DNA of 64,000 bases from Rhodoferax sp. WC2427 (GCF_040822085.1 NZ_CP162006.1:1302001-1366000); one strand, 5' to 3'. Positions 43,078 to 52,580 are shown, counted from the first letter of the stretch. A program made the numbers and translations. The notes: generated by a model not told the origin, from the sequence alone.

Positions 43078-43512
43078 TTAACGCCGCTTCTTGGCTATTT
43101 TGACCGCGCGCGGTGCCGTCACCCCCAGCGCAGCCCGGGCCAGCGCATCGGCCTCGGCATTGCGGTGCTGCGGTATCCACACCAGCGTGGCCTGCTCAAA
43201 CGCGTTGAACAGCGCCCGCGCCTCGTCAAACAGTGCCGCCAGCCGGGCAATCGGCCGGGCGCAGCTGCTGCCCACCTGCTCCACCACGATGCTGTTGTCG
43301 CAGTGCAGCCGCAGGTCGTCCGCCCCCTGCAGTTTCAGCGCCTGTAACACCGCCATCAACGCCCGCACCTCCGCCTCGTTGTTGCAGCCGGTGCCTGGGG
43401 CCACCTGAGACAGCGTATGCCGCGTGCCGTCCGGGGCTGTCCACACAGCGCCCAGGCCCATGCGGCCGGGGTTGGGCAGGGCGCTGCCGTCGGTGTGGAT
43501 GAGGTAGGGCAT
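43078..43512 (-). CDS. Ribonuclease HI family protein
   Basis: A 144-residue RNase H fold with all catalytic positions: D8 in IHTDGSALPNPG, E48 in CNNEAEVRAL, D72 in LHCDNSIVVEQ and D122 in HRNAEADALARAA. Cleaves RNA in RNA-DNA hybrids. It lacks the basic handle of E. coli RNase HI and ends in a basic tail AVKIAKKRR. It resembles the shorter RNase HI-like paralogues rather than the main rnhA. It follows the YdeP-like gene's start on the same strand with 85 bp between. Confidence 0.92.
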   Translation of the reverse strand: MPYLIHTDGSALPNPGRMGLGAVWTAPDGTRHTLSQVAPGTGCNNEAEVRALMAVLQALKLQGADDLRLHCDNSIVVEQVGSSCARPIARLAALFDEARALFNAFEQATLVWIPQHRNAEADALARAALGVTAPRAVKIAKKRR

Positions 43513-43574
43513 GGGGGATCTTGTGGGGCATCTGCTTTGGGGCCGACGCAGCTGTTCGCCCCACTTATCAGTGA

Positions 43575-44012
43575 TTACTTTCCGGGTGCGACTGAGCGCT
43601 CAAAACCTTGCGCAAATTCAAAAAAGTTGCCAGCAATTTTGATTGCGGATTTTGACGCCATACCAATCATTGGCAGCATGAAGACAGCGCCAACTTCGTC
43701 GAAGGCGTAGATTTCTCCTCCACCATTCCCGGCGAAAGCCACAAAGCCCGGCGCATAAATGTGAACTTCGATTTCTGCGTTGGCCGTAGCCGCCTCCTGC
43801 TCGCTCCAGAGGGCAACGTAGTGTTCTGCACCCGACGCAAAGACGAAGCCCTCGAACAATCCGCTCGTGTCGATAAAAACGCGGTAGTCAGCAGGCAGAT
43901 GCATGGTCATCGGGGACGTCTCGTTGTGGCCGAAAGCCTCTATTAAAACGCATCCTAACAGCGCAATCTCCCCCAAAGGCAATCTCCAAATATCCTTGGA
44001 GAAAATCGCCAC
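43575..44012 (-). CDS. SMI1/KNR4 (SUKH)-like protein
   Basis: A 145-residue protein, slightly AT-rich compared with its neighbours. SUKH marks: LPADYRVFIDTSGLFEGF, VHIYAPGFVAFAGNGGGEIYAFD and VFMLPMIGMASKSAIKIAGNFFEF. The family is used widely as immunity to contact-dependent or secreted nuclease toxins. No toxin gene is adjacent, so it would be an orphan immunity or a housekeeping SUKH. Starts at 43910 or 43904 (MTMHLPADY) are possible, but the segment before them aligns with the usual first helix, so 44012 is kept. No clear ribosome-binding site. Confidence 0.7.
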   Translation of the reverse strand: MAIFSKDIWRLPLGEIALLGCVLIEAFGHNETSPMTMHLPADYRVFIDTSGLFEGFVFASGAEHYVALWSEQEAATANAEIEVHIYAPGFVAFAGNGGGEIYAFDEVGAVFMLPMIGMASKSAIKIAGNFFEFAQGFERSVAPGK

Positions 44013-44022
44013 CTAACGACCG

Positions 44023-44057
44023 CCAATAAAGCGCAAGTAGCTATCAAATTTGAGTAG
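44023..44057 (+). repeat. Dispersed hairpin repeat, partial copy 12
   Basis: AATAAAGCGCAAGTAGCTATC then AAATTTGAGTAG. The left arm of the hairpin is lost. It overlaps the stop codon (44044-44046) of the P-type ATPase gene. Confidence 0.5.
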
Positions 44058-46572
44058 ACCCCACCCGGGGCTCATCCCCCCTGCGCCCCAGCGCCCACTT
44101 CACCCCCTCAAACCACAACAACCCCACCACGGCCAGCCCCACGCAGGCCAGCAGCATCCCCGGCGTGGGCTGCTCGAACGCAAACAGTCGGCTGACGACT
44201 GGGACGCCCAGCACGCACCCCAGCAGTAGCACGGTGGCAGCGGTGATCCAGCCGAAGTAGCGGTTGCGGGCGGTGCCTTTGCGCCAGGACGGGCGGGTCC
44301 AGCTGCGGTTGGCGTAGATCAGACCCAGGTTGGCCAGCACCAGCACGGTGAACACCAGGGCGCGGGCCATATCGTGGGAGTGGTTGAGCGCCCGTGCCCC
44401 GGCGTACACGCCCAGCAGCAGCGCCAGGAGGCCGCAGCCTTGCCACAGGCCACGGGCCAGCACGCTGCGGTCGAACAGGTGGGCATCGGCAGGGCGGGGT
44501 GGCACGGCCATGGCGTCGGCTTCCAGGGGCTCGGCTTCGAACACCACCGAGCAGGCCGGGTCGATGATGAGCTGCAGAAACAGGATGTGCACCGGCATCA
44601 GCAGCATGGGCCAACCCAGCAGCACCGGCACCAGCGACAGGCCAACGATGGGCACGTGCACGCCCACCACAAACACGATGGCCTTGCGCAGGTTGGCAAA
44701 CACGCGGCGGCCATAGCGCACTGCCGTGACGATGGAGGCAAAGTCGTCGTTCATCAGCACCAGGTCGGCGGCCTGGCGGGCCACTTCGGTGCCGCGCGCG
44801 CCCATGGCCACGCCGATGTGGGCGGCCTTGAGGGCGGGCGCGTCGTTCACGCCGTCGCCGGTCATGGCCACCACGTCGCCGCGGGCGCGGAAGGCCTGCA
44901 CCAGGCGCAGCTTGTGTTCGGGCTGCACGCGGCAAAACACCTGGGTGGTGGCCAGGCGCTCTTGCAGGGCGGCGTCGCCCAACGCGGCCAGCTCCTGCCC
45001 GGTCAGGGGCGGGGCGTCGGTGGCCAGCCCGGCCTGGCGGGCGATGGCCAGGGCGGTGGCGGGGTGGTCGCCGGTCATCATCACCACGCGGATACCGGCG
45101 GCCTGGCAGGCGGCGATGGCCTGGGGCACGTCGGGGCGCACCGGATCTTGCAGCCCCACCAGGCCAAGAAAGACGAAGTCGAAGTCGTGCTGGTTGCCCG
45201 GCAGCGGCGGGGCGGCAAACCGGGCACTGGCCACGCCCAGCACGCGCAGGCCGTCGGCGGCCATGGCGGCTACCTGCTGGGCGATGGGGGCGTGCTGGTC
45301 GGCGGGCAGGTGGCACAGGTCGACGATGGCCTCGGGCGCACCCTTGGCGGCGATCATGTAGGCCTGCTGGTCGGGCGACTGCCAGACGCGCGACATGGCC
45401 AACATGGCGGGCGACAGGGGGTAGTCTTCCACTAGGGTCCAGTCGGCGTGCAGGTGCTCGGTGCGGGCCAGCAGCTGGGCGCCCGCGCCGACGATGGCGG
45501 CCTCCATCGGGTCGAAGGTGCGGCGGTGGCTGGCCAGCACGGCGTATTCGAGTACGCCGTGGAGCGCCTCGGCCAAAGGCGTGGCACCGTCTTGCACGCT
45601 GTCATACAACGCGTCGCCCGACCATAGCCGCCGTACTGCCATGCGGTTGGCGGTGAGGGTGCCGGTTTTGTCGACGCACAACACGGTGGTGGCACCCAGC
45701 AACTCTACCGCGGGGATGCTGCGGGCCAGCACCTTTTGGCGCGACAGGCGCCAGGCGCCCAGGCCCAGAAACAGGGTCAGGATGACCGGCAGCTCTTCGG
45801 GCAGGATGGCCATGGCCAGGGTCAACCCGGCCAGCAGCCCGCCCAGCCAGTCGCCGCGCAGCAGCCCATAGGCCAGGGCCAGCGCGGTGGCCAGGGCCAG
45901 CCCTACCAGGGCCACGGCTTTCACGACGCGCTTGGTTTCGCCCTGGATGGGGGTGACTTCCGCGGCAATGCCTTGCAGCGATTGGCCAATGCGGCCCAGC
46001 GCGCTGCGCTCGCCGGTGGCCACCACGCGGCCCTGCCCAGTGCCTTGGGTGACGAGGGTGCCGGAGAAGGCCTGCACTGCCGCTGCACCACCCGCCTGCT
46101 TTTGTACCGGGACCGATTCGCCGGTGAGCAGCGATTCGTCCAGCGCCAGGTTGGCGGTGTGGGTGAGCTCCAGGTCGGCGGGCACGCGGTCGCCCTCGGC
46201 CAGCAGCACGGTGTCGCCACACACCAGATCACGGGCGGAAATCTTCAGGGTCTGGCCGCCGCGCAGCACCTGCGCCAGTGGGCTGGACAGATCGCGCAGG
46301 GCTTCCAGCGAACGCTCGGTGCGGCGCTGCTGCACGAAGGTGATGCCCATCACCACCAACACAAAGCCCAGCAACATCAGCGCCTCTTGCCGGTCGCCCA
46401 GCACCAGGTAGAGCGCGCCGCAGGCCACCAGCAGCAAAAACATGGGCTCGGCCACCACGTCGCCCACCAGCCGCAGCACGCTGCGCGGCTGGGATACGGG
46501 CAGGGCGTTGGGGCCGTCGTGCGCCAGGCGCTGCTGCGCTTCGGCGGGGCTCAGGCCACCAGGGGCATCCAT
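44044..46572 (-). CDS. Cation-translocating P-type ATPase (P2 type)
   Basis: An 842-residue P-type ATPase. It has the N-terminal cation-ATPase domain (PGGLSPAEAQQRLAHDGPNALP), actuator motif LLTGESVPV, phosphorylation site CVDKTGTLTANRMAV, membrane motif ILPEELPVILTLFLGLG and hinge TGDGVNDAPALKAAHIGVAMG. C-terminal membrane helices with LFLQLIIDPACSVVFEAEP complete it. The PEELP variant in helix 4 and the absence of metal-binding N-terminal repeats place it with Ca2+-type pumps rather than CopA or KdpB. The ion cannot be fixed. It lies 12 bp after a UspA gene on the same strand, probably co-transcribed. Confidence 0.93.
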   Translation of the reverse strand: MDAPGGLSPAEAQQRLAHDGPNALPVSQPRSVLRLVGDVVAEPMFLLLVACGALYLVLGDRQEALMLLGFVLVVMGITFVQQRRTERSLEALRDLSSPLAQVLRGGQTLKISARDLVCGDTVLLAEGDRVPADLELTHTANLALDESLLTGESVPVQKQAGGAAAVQAFSGTLVTQGTGQGRVVATGERSALGRIGQSLQGIAAEVTPIQGETKRVVKAVALVGLALATALALAYGLLRGDWLGGLLAGLTLAMAILPEELPVILTLFLGLGAWRLSRQKVLARSIPAVELLGATTVLCVDKTGTLTANRMAVRRLWSGDALYDSVQDGATPLAEALHGVLEYAVLASHRRTFDPMEAAIVGAGAQLLARTEHLHADWTLVEDYPLSPAMLAMSRVWQSPDQQAYMIAAKGAPEAIVDLCHLPADQHAPIAQQVAAMAADGLRVLGVASARFAAPPLPGNQHDFDFVFLGLVGLQDPVRPDVPQAIAACQAAGIRVVMMTGDHPATALAIARQAGLATDAPPLTGQELAALGDAALQERLATTQVFCRVQPEHKLRLVQAFRARGDVVAMTGDGVNDAPALKAAHIGVAMGARGTEVARQAADLVLMNDDFASIVTAVRYGRRVFANLRKAIVFVVGVHVPIVGLSLVPVLLGWPMLLMPVHILFLQLIIDPACSVVFEAEPLEADAMAVPPRPADAHLFDRSVLARGLWQGCGLLALLLGVYAGARALNHSHDMARALVFTVLVLANLGLIYANRSWTRPSWRKGTARNRYFGWITAATVLLLGCVLGVPVVSRLFAFEQPTPGMLLACVGLAVVGLLWFEGVKWALGRRGDEPRVGSTQI

Positions 46573-46584
46573 GCCGGGGTCGGC

Positions 46585-47013
46585 TTATTTCACCAGCACC
46601 ACCGGCTGCTCTGCCGCCGCCAGCACGCGCTGCGCCACCGAGCCGATCAGCAGGTCGGCAATGGCGCCGCGGCCTTTGGAGCCCAGCGCGACCAGGTCGT
46701 ACTTGCCCTTCTTGGCGCACTCCAGAATTTCTTTGGCCACGTGGCCAGTGCGTTCCACCATGTCGTGCTGGATGCCTGCGGCGTCGAGCAGTTTGCGGGC
46801 GGGTTTGAGCTCTTTTTCGCTGATTTCGCGCAGGTAGTCGGCCACGACTTCGTTGCCCACAAAGGCCTTGGCATGGCCGAGTCCGGTGTCGTCGTGCACG
46901 CTGAGCAGGGTGATGCTGTGCTTGCCCGGCTGCAACTGCGCCACCAGCTTGGCCGCGTACTTGACGGCATGCAGGGCAAACTTCGAACCGTCTACGGCAA
47001 CAAGGATTTTCAT
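46585..47013 (-). CDS. Universal stress protein (UspA family)
   Basis: A 142-residue Usp fold starting MKILVAVDGSKFALHAV and ending with the ATP-binding motif GSKGRGAIADLLIGSVAQRVL and PVVLVK (G-x2-G-x9-G-S/T type). AGGAG lies about 7 nt before the ATG at 47013; an open frame to 47109 has no such signal. Such proteins bind ATP or act as stress chaperone-like factors. First gene of a pair with the P-type ATPase. Confidence 0.95.
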   Translation of the reverse strand: MKILVAVDGSKFALHAVKYAAKLVAQLQPGKHSITLLSVHDDTGLGHAKAFVGNEVVADYLREISEKELKPARKLLDAAGIQHDMVERTGHVAKEILECAKKGKYDLVALGSKGRGAIADLLIGSVAQRVLAAAEQPVVLVK

Positions 47014-47133
47014 CAAAGGCTCCTGTGGAAATGATGCGGACCCGACAGTGTGGCGCATCTGCGCCGGGTAGCGTTGATACATGTCAAGCAGGGGATTCGC
47101 AGCGGCCATGGCGTGTGGGTGACGGACGCGGTA

Positions 47134-48474
47134 CTACCCCAAAGACTTGAGCGCCCACCCCGCCAGTGCGCACACCACGATCACCGGGACCACCCCCACC
47201 TTATAGCGGATCAAGGCCACGCCCGCGGCCAGTGCCAGCAGCAAGGCTGCCCAGTCCGGGTTTGAAGGAAAAGTGCCGCCAGCGCTTGTCGGATAGGCGA
47301 TATGAGCTATAAAAAACAGAGCAAGACTGGCAATCACGCCCACCACGGCGGCGGTGATGGCGGTGAGCGGGGCGGTGAAGTGCAGCTTGCCGTGCGTGCT
47401 CTCCACCAGCGGGCCCCCGGCCAGGATGAAGATGAACGACGGCAAAAAGGTAAACCAGGTGACCACCGTGGCGGCCAGCGCCGCGCCCAGAAACAGCGCG
47501 TCCGGCCCCAGCACCGCCTTGCTCCAGCCGCCCACAAAGCCCACAAAGGCCACCACCATGATCAGCGGGCCGGGCGTGGTTTCGCCCAGGGCCAAGCCGT
47601 CGATCATCTGGGTGCCGGTAAGCCAGCCAAACTGCGCCACCGCGCCCTGGTACACATAGGGCAGCACGGCGTAGGCGCCGCCAAAGGTCAGCAGGGCGGC
47701 CTTGGTGAAAAACCAGCCCATGGCGGCCAGTGTGCCGTGCCAGCCGGTACTGGCGACCAGTGCGGCCATCGGCAGCAGCCACAGCGCCGCGCCCACGGCC
47801 AGCACCTGGAGCAGGCGCATTTTGCGAAAGCGCGCGTGGGGCGGGGTGGGGGTGTCGTCGTCGATCAGCGCGGGACCAAAGCCTGCTTTGGCTGCGCCGT
47901 GGCCGCCGCTGCCGCTGAACTGGGCCGGTGCGACTTTGGACCCCCACCAGCCGACCAGTGCGGCGCCCAGCACGATGGCCGGAAAGGGCACGGCAAAAAA
48001 GTACAATGCTATAAAACTAGTAGCTGCTATCGCCCATAGAACGGGCGCTGTGGCCGGTTTCTTTAATGTTTTACTGCCGATGCGGTGGACCGCCTGCACT
48101 ACCAGCGCCGCCACCGCAGGCTTGATGCCGTACAACAACCCGGCCACCCAGGGCACGGCGCCAAAGGCCACGTACACCCAGCTCAGGCCGATCAGGATGA
48201 ACAACGACGGCAGCACAAACAGCGCGCCCGCCGCCACCCCACCCCAGGTGCGGTGCAGCAGCCAGCCGATGTAGGTGGCGAGTTGCTGTGCCTCGGGGCC
48301 GGGCAGTAGCATGCAGTAGTTCAGGGCGTGCAAAAAGCGCTGCTCGCTGATCCAATGCTTTTGCTCCACCAGCTCGCGGTGCATGATGGCAATCTGCCCG
48401 GCCGGGCCGCCAAAGCTGATGCAGCCCAGCTTGAACCAGAACTTCAGGGCTTCGGTGAAGGAAACAGGCGGCAT
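47134..48474 (-). CDS. chrA: Chromate transporter ChrA (two-domain) with repeat-derived segments
   Basis: A 446-residue long-chain CHR protein with two homologous membrane halves. First half: KFWFKLGCISFGGPAGQIAIMHRELVEQ and NYCMLLPGPEAQQLATYIGWLLH. Second half: FFTKAALLTFGGAYAVLPYV, DGLALGETTPGPLIMVVAFVGF. Exports or takes up chromate, usually with chromate-resistance function. The ATG at 48474 is preferred over a TTG five codons upstream. Unusually, two copies of the window's dispersed repeat lie inside the reading frame, encoding VLWAIAATSFIAL at about residue 150 and LFFIAHIAYPTSA near residue 390; both peptides are hydrophobic and keep the frame. Confidence 0.92.
   Translation of the reverse strand: MPPVSFTEALKFWFKLGCISFGGPAGQIAIMHRELVEQKHWISEQRFLHALNYCMLLPGPEAQQLATYIGWLLHRTWGGVAAGALFVLPSLFILIGLSWVYVAFGAVPWVAGLLYGIKPAVAALVVQAVHRIGSKTLKKPATAPVLWAIAATSFIALYFFAVPFPAIVLGAALVGWWGSKVAPAQFSGSGGHGAAKAGFGPALIDDDTPTPPHARFRKMRLLQVLAVGAALWLLPMAALVASTGWHGTLAAMGWFFTKAALLTFGGAYAVLPYVYQGAVAQFGWLTGTQMIDGLALGETTPGPLIMVVAFVGFVGGWSKAVLGPDALFLGAALAATVVTWFTFLPSFIFILAGGPLVESTHGKLHFTAPLTAITAAVVGVIASLALFFIAHIAYPTSAGGTFPSNPDWAALLLALAAGVALIRYKVGVVPVIVVCALAGWALKSLG
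47282..47321 (+). repeat. Dispersed hairpin repeat inside chrA, copy 13
   Basis: GCGCTTGTCGGATAGGCG then ATATGAGCTATAAAAAACAG. In frame in the 3' part of chrA, on the non-coding strand. Confidence 0.65.
48009..48048 (-). repeat. Dispersed hairpin repeat inside chrA, copy 14
   Basis: On the minus strand: GCGCCCGTTCTATGGGCG then ATAGCAGCTAC and TAGTTTTATAGC. In frame in the middle of chrA, coding strand. Opposite orientation to copy 13. Confidence 0.65.
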
Positions 48475-48526
48475 GCGTGGTACTTTCAAAGTGTCACTGC
48501 CCGCAGTGTGCCAGCCTGGCAGCCAT

Positions 48527-49132
48527 TCAGGCCAGTGGCATGCCTTTCAACGCAAACGCCAGCACCAGTAGGCTGGCCGCCGCCATCCACGACCCGGCGA
48601 TGCGCAGGGCGATCTGCAGCCACTGGCGCTTTGGGCACAGCGCGGTGTAGTAGGCGATGTTGGCCACCAGCGCGGTGGTGCTGATCCAGGTGCCGAGCAA
48701 GGTGAGTGGGGCGGCGAGGGCGCTGGGGCCTGCGTCCACACCGGAATCCAGCGCCACGGCGATGGCCGCCACCGCCGCCACGGCAGCGCGCAGCCCCGTC
48801 GGCAGCCGGGCCGATGCCGCCACCAGCATGCCGCAGCCCAGCGCCACGGCCACCACCACGGTCTGGCTGGACGGGGGCATCGCGATGCGCGTGGTCAGCA
48901 GCAGGGCGGCGGCGCAGCCGGTGGCAAATGCCAGCATGGGGGCTTTCAGCCGCAGGGGCGGGTGCTGGCCCAGCCAGATCCCTAGACCCAGCAGCACCAG
49001 CATGTGTGGCAAAGTCAGCAGCGGATGCAGCAGCCCGGCGTAAAAGCTGTTCATGCCCGCTACCGCGCTGTGGGCGTGCGCCAGGCCGGGCAGCGCCAGC
49101 CCCAGCAGCGTCCAGGCTTGGGGCCGCCTCAC
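48527..49132 (-). CDS. HupE/UreJ-like membrane protein, second copy
   Basis: A 201-residue membrane protein with a signal-like N-terminus (LLGLALPGLAHAHS) and about six hydrophobic segments. It resembles HupE/UreJ proteins in size and topology, but the nickel-site motif is altered: HPLLTLPHM where HupE has HPxxGxDH. The start is GTG at 49132, overlapping the TGA of the upstream HupE gene by 4 bp (GTGA), so the two are translationally coupled. A longer open frame reaching 49525 is antisense-free but overlaps the first gene. Metal specificity uncertain. Confidence 0.75.
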   Translation of the reverse strand: MRRPQAWTLLGLALPGLAHAHSAVAGMNSFYAGLLHPLLTLPHMLVLLGLGIWLGQHPPLRLKAPMLAFATGCAAALLLTTRIAMPPSSQTVVVAVALGCGMLVAASARLPTGLRAAVAAVAAIAVALDSGVDAGPSALAAPLTLLGTWISTTALVANIAYYTALCPKRQWLQIALRIAGSWMAAASLLVLAFALKGMPLA

Positions 49133-49740
49133 AAGATGCCGAATAAAAACGCGAAGCCGGTGGCCGCAATCACCCCACCCGTGGCCCGCACCACCATCCG
49201 GCCCCAGCGCCAGCGGACCAGCAGTCCCACCGCGATGCCCGCCAGGTGCAACAGCCCGGTGGCCAGCACGAAGCCCACCGCGTAGGTGATGGCATTGGCC
49301 GCGTGCGGCAGCTCGGTGCCGTGGGCATAGCCGTGGAACACCGCAAAAATCGCCACCAGCAGGCTGGCCACCCACAGCGGTGGCCGGGCCGCGGTGAGCA
49401 CCATGCCGCCCAGCACGATGCCCGATACAGCGATGCCGGTTTCCACCCCCGGCAGCGGCACGCCCAGCACGCCCAGGGCCCCACCCAGCGCCATCACCAG
49501 CGGAAAGACCACCGGCAGCAGCCACATGGCCGGGGCCCCCAAAAATGCCCCCCAGATGCCCACCGCCACCATGGCCGCAATGTGGTCCAGGCCGTTTAAG
49601 GGGTGGACAAAGCCGCTGATGAAACCACCCACCGCACCGGTTTCCGAGTGCGCTTGGGCCAGGCAGGGAGCGGCCAGCGCCAGCGCCAACAGCAGGGTTT
49701 TGTATCCTGCGGAGCGTGTGCGTGGGGAGCGGGTGTGCAT
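49129..49740 (-). CDS. HupE/UreJ-family metal permease
   Basis: A 203-residue inner-membrane protein with a signal peptide (about 1-30, ending LAQAH) and six membrane segments. HPLNGLDHIAAMVAVG carries the HPxxGxDH metal motif of HupE/UreJ nickel/cobalt transporters, and FHGYAHGTELP the second histidine cluster. AGGAG precedes the ATG by 7-8 nt. No hydrogenase or urease genes are nearby, so it may supply nickel or cobalt to enzymes encoded elsewhere. Coupled to a second, divergent copy. Confidence 0.9.
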   Translation of the reverse strand: MHTRSPRTRSAGYKTLLLALALAAPCLAQAHSETGAVGGFISGFVHPLNGLDHIAAMVAVGIWGAFLGAPAMWLLPVVFPLVMALGGALGVLGVPLPGVETGIAVSGIVLGGMVLTAARPPLWVASLLVAIFAVFHGYAHGTELPHAANAITYAVGFVLATGLLHLAGIAVGLLVRWRWGRMVVRATGGVIAATGFAFLFGIL

Positions 49741-50136
49741 AGAGCGACTCCTGTGTTGGAAATGGATGGCCTGTACGATTTACGCGGCAAAACGTCGGCT
49801 GGATTCAGCAGTAGCGTGAAATGCCAGCGATGTTACAAAAAGGCGATTTGCTATAAATATAGTAGCAGTAAATGCCCTCTGCTTGAGCGGCAGCTGCCTT
49901 TTTTGCTTCATTTTTGTGGCATTTCCGTAACGCGGTGGTAACTCGTGGCATGTAATGCGCCGAGTTCTCTACAATCGCGCCATTCGAGTCTCCATTCGAC
50001 CCCCACACAGTTTCCCAACCATGCCCCGTTGCTTCCCAGAACAACACCAACACCGTCGCACGGCAGGCATGCACAGCGTCGCCCCCGCCCAAGGGCCATG
50101 GCGCGCAGACCCGGTTTTAACCTTCGGAGCTTTCCT
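49741..50136 (+). promoter_or_regulatory. 396-bp intergenic region upstream of ppsA: promoter, long leader, decayed repeat
   Basis: Between divergent hupE and ppsA. A -10-like TACAAT lies at 49970-49975, with a weak TGGCAT about 18 bp upstream; this would give a leader of about 155 nt before the ppsA ATG. TGCTATAAATATAGTAGC at 49849-49867 looks like a fragment of the dispersed repeat in reverse orientation (compare copy 14). Short open frames here have no ribosome-binding sites and are not called. Confidence 0.4.
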
Positions 50137-52527
50137 ATGTCTGCACTCTTCAGCCCGACCGCCCTGGTCGTACCCTTTGAACAACTGAGAATGGACGACG
50201 TCGAGTCGGTGGGTGGCAAAAACGCCAGCCTCGGCGAGATGATTTCACAGCTGCCCACGGGCGTGCGCGTGCCCACCGGCTTTGCCACCACGGCCCACGC
50301 GTTCCGCGCCTTTCTGGCGCATGACGGCCTGGCCGACAAGATCAGCGCCCGGCTGGCCCGCCTGGACACCGAAGACGTGCGTGCCCTGGCCGTGGCCGGT
50401 GCCGAGATCCGCGGCATGGTCGAAGCCCAGCCTTTCCCCGCCGATCTGCAGGCCGCCATCACCGAATCTTTCGCTGCCCTGAGCGCAGGCAACCCCGAGG
50501 CATCGTTTGCCGTGCGCTCGTCGGCCACCGCCGAAGATTTGCCCGACGCCTCCTTCGCGGGCCAGCAGGAGACCTTCTTGAACGTGGTCGGCATCGAAGC
50601 CGTGCTGCACAAGATGAAGGAAGTGTTTGCCAGCCTGTACAACGACCGCGCCATCAGCTACCGCGTGCACAAGGGCTTCGCCCACGACATCGTGGCCCTG
50701 AGCGCGGGTGTGCAACGCATGGTGCGCTCCGATCTGGGTGCGGCGGGTGTGATGTTCACCATCGACACCGAGTCCGGCTTTGACCAGGTGGTGTTCATCA
50801 CCAGCAGCTACGGCCTGGGCGAGACGGTGGTGCAGGGCGCGGTGAACCCCGACGAGTTCTATGTGCACAAGCCCATGCTCAAGGCGGGCAAAAAAGCCGT
50901 CATCCGCCGCAACCTCGGCAGCAAGATGGTGCAGATGGAGTTCACCACCCCGGCCGAAAAAGCCGCCACCGGCCAACTCGTCAAAACCACCGACGTACCC
51001 ACCGAGCAGCGCAACCGCTATTCGCTGACCGATGCCGACGTGGAGCAACTGGCCCACTACGCGCTGGTGATCGAAGAGCACTATGGCCGCCCCATGGACA
51101 TCGAGTGGGGCAAGGACGGCACCGACGGCCTGCTCTACATCCTGCAGGCCCGGCCTGAGACCGTGAAGAGCCAGCAGCAGGGCAAGGCCGAGTTGCGCTA
51201 CAAGCTCAAGGGCAAGAGCAATGTGCTGGCCGAAGGCCGCGCCATTGGCCAAAAGATCGGTACGGGCCCGGTGCGCTTTGTGCACAACATCAGCCAGATG
51301 GACGAAGTGCAGCCCGGTGACGTGCTGGTCACCGACATGACCGACCCCAACTGGGAGCCGGTGATGAAACGCGCCAGCGCCATCGTCACCAACCGGGGTG
51401 GCCGCACCTGCCACGCCGCCATCATTGCCCGCGAACTCGGCATTCCCGCCGTGGTGGGCTGCGGCGATGCCACCGAAAAGCTCAAGACCGGCACCCTGGT
51501 GACGGTGAGCTGCTCGGAGGGCGACACCGGCTTCATCTACGACGGCCTGCTGGAAACCGAGGTCACCGAGGTCTCGCGCGGCACCATGCCCGAGATCAAG
51601 ACCAAGATCATGATGAACGTGGGCAACCCCCAGCTGGCGTTTGACTTCTGCCAGTTGCCCAACCAGGGCGTGGGCCTGGCCCGGCTGGAGTTCATCATCA
51701 ACAACAACATCGGCGTGCACCCCAAGGCCATCCTGGACTACCCGAACATCGACAACGACCTGAAAAAGGCAGTCGAGTCGGTAGCCCGCGGCCACGCTTC
51801 GCCGCGTGCCTTCTACGTCGACAAGGTCACCGAGGGTGTGGCCACCATCGCCGCCGCGTTCTGGCCCAAACCGGTCATCGTGCGCCTGTCGGACTTCAAG
51901 TCCAATGAGTACCGCAAGCTGATCGGCGGCAGCCGCTACGAGCCCGAAGAAGAAAACCCCATGCTGGGCTTCCGCGGTGCGGCGCGCTACATCAGCGCCG
52001 ACTTTGGTGAAGCCTTTGCCATGGAATGCGCGGCATTGCGCCGCGTGCGCCTGGATATGGGCCTGACCAATGTGCAGGTCATGGTGCCGTTCGTGCGCAC
52101 CCTGGGCCAGGCCGAAAAGGTCACCCAGTTGCTGGCCCAGCACGGCCTGCAGCGTGGCCAGGATGGCCTGAAGATCATCATGATGTGCGAAGTGCCGAGC
52201 AACGCCATCCTGGCCGATGAGTTCCTGCAGTACTTCGACGGCTTCTCCATCGGCTCCAACGACCTGACCCAGCTCACCCTGGGCCTGGACCGCGATTCCG
52301 GCCTGGAGCTGCTGGCTGCCGACTTCGACGAGCGCGACCCTGCCGTCAAGGCCCTGTTGAGCCGCGCCATCGCGGCCTGCAAGGCGCAGGGCAAGTACGT
52401 CGGCATCTGCGGCCAGGGCCCCAGCGACCACCCCGACTTCGCCCAGTGGCTGGCCGACCAGGGCATCGAGTCGATTTCGCTGAACCCGGACAGCGTGGTG
52501 GCGACCTGGAAGCAACTCGCAGGCTAA
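50137..52527 (+). CDS. ppsA: Phosphoenolpyruvate synthase
   Basis: A 796-residue enzyme (E. coli PpsA has 792) that makes PEP from pyruvate and ATP for gluconeogenesis. N-terminal ATP-grasp domain (about 15-350, [12 protein letters not shown] and [21 protein letters not shown]), swivelling phosphohistidine domain with H426 in [21 protein letters not shown], and C-terminal TIM barrel with [37 protein letters not shown] and the catalytic cysteine in GICGQGPSD. The threonine next to H426, target of PpsR, is present (RTCH). AGGAG-like GGAGC lies before the ATG at 50137. Confidence 0.97.
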   Translation: MSALFSPTALVVPFEQLRMDDVESVGGKNASLGEMISQLPTGVRVPTGFATTAHAFRAFLAHDGLADKISARLARLDTEDVRALAVAGAEIRGMVEAQPFPADLQAAITESFAALSAGNPEASFAVRSSATAEDLPDASFAGQQETFLNVVGIEAVLHKMKEVFASLYNDRAISYRVHKGFAHDIVALSAGVQRMVRSDLGAAGVMFTIDTESGFDQVVFITSSYGLGETVVQGAVNPDEFYVHKPMLKAGKKAVIRRNLGSKMVQMEFTTPAEKAATGQLVKTTDVPTEQRNRYSLTDADVEQLAHYALVIEEHYGRPMDIEWGKDGTDGLLYILQARPETVKSQQQGKAELRYKLKGKSNVLAEGRAIGQKIGTGPVRFVHNISQMDEVQPGDVLVTDMTDPNWEPVMKRASAIVTNRGGRTCHAAIIARELGIPAVVGCGDATEKLKTGTLVTVSCSEGDTGFIYDGLLETEVTEVSRGTMPEIKTKIMMNVGNPQLAFDFCQLPNQGVGLARLEFIINNNIGVHPKAILDYPNIDNDLKKAVESVARGHASPRAFYVDKVTEGVATIAAAFWPKPVIVRLSDFKSNEYRKLIGGSRYEPEEENPMLGFRGAARYISADFGEAFAMECAALRRVRLDMGLTNVQVMVPFVRTLGQAEKVTQLLAQHGLQRGQDGLKIIMMCEVPSNAILADEFLQYFDGFSIGSNDLTQLTLGLDRDSGLELLAADFDERDPAVKALLSRAIAACKAQGKYVGICGQGPSDHPDFAQWLADQGIESISLNPDSVVATWKQLAG

Positions 52528-52580
52528 GCCAGGCTAGGGCTGTTGCGGATACGCCCCTTCGCCCAACTGGGCTAGGATGG

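Noticed and set aside
48527..49525. A longer version (332 codons) of the second HupE-like protein
   Set aside because: The extra N-terminus overlaps the first HupE gene in another frame and has no membrane or family similarity; the GTG at 49132 overlaps the upstream stop in a coupled manner.
49945..50136. N-terminal extension of ppsA by 64 codons
   Set aside because: The extension is low-complexity with no family similarity; [14 protein letters not shown] at 50137 matches the normal N-terminus.
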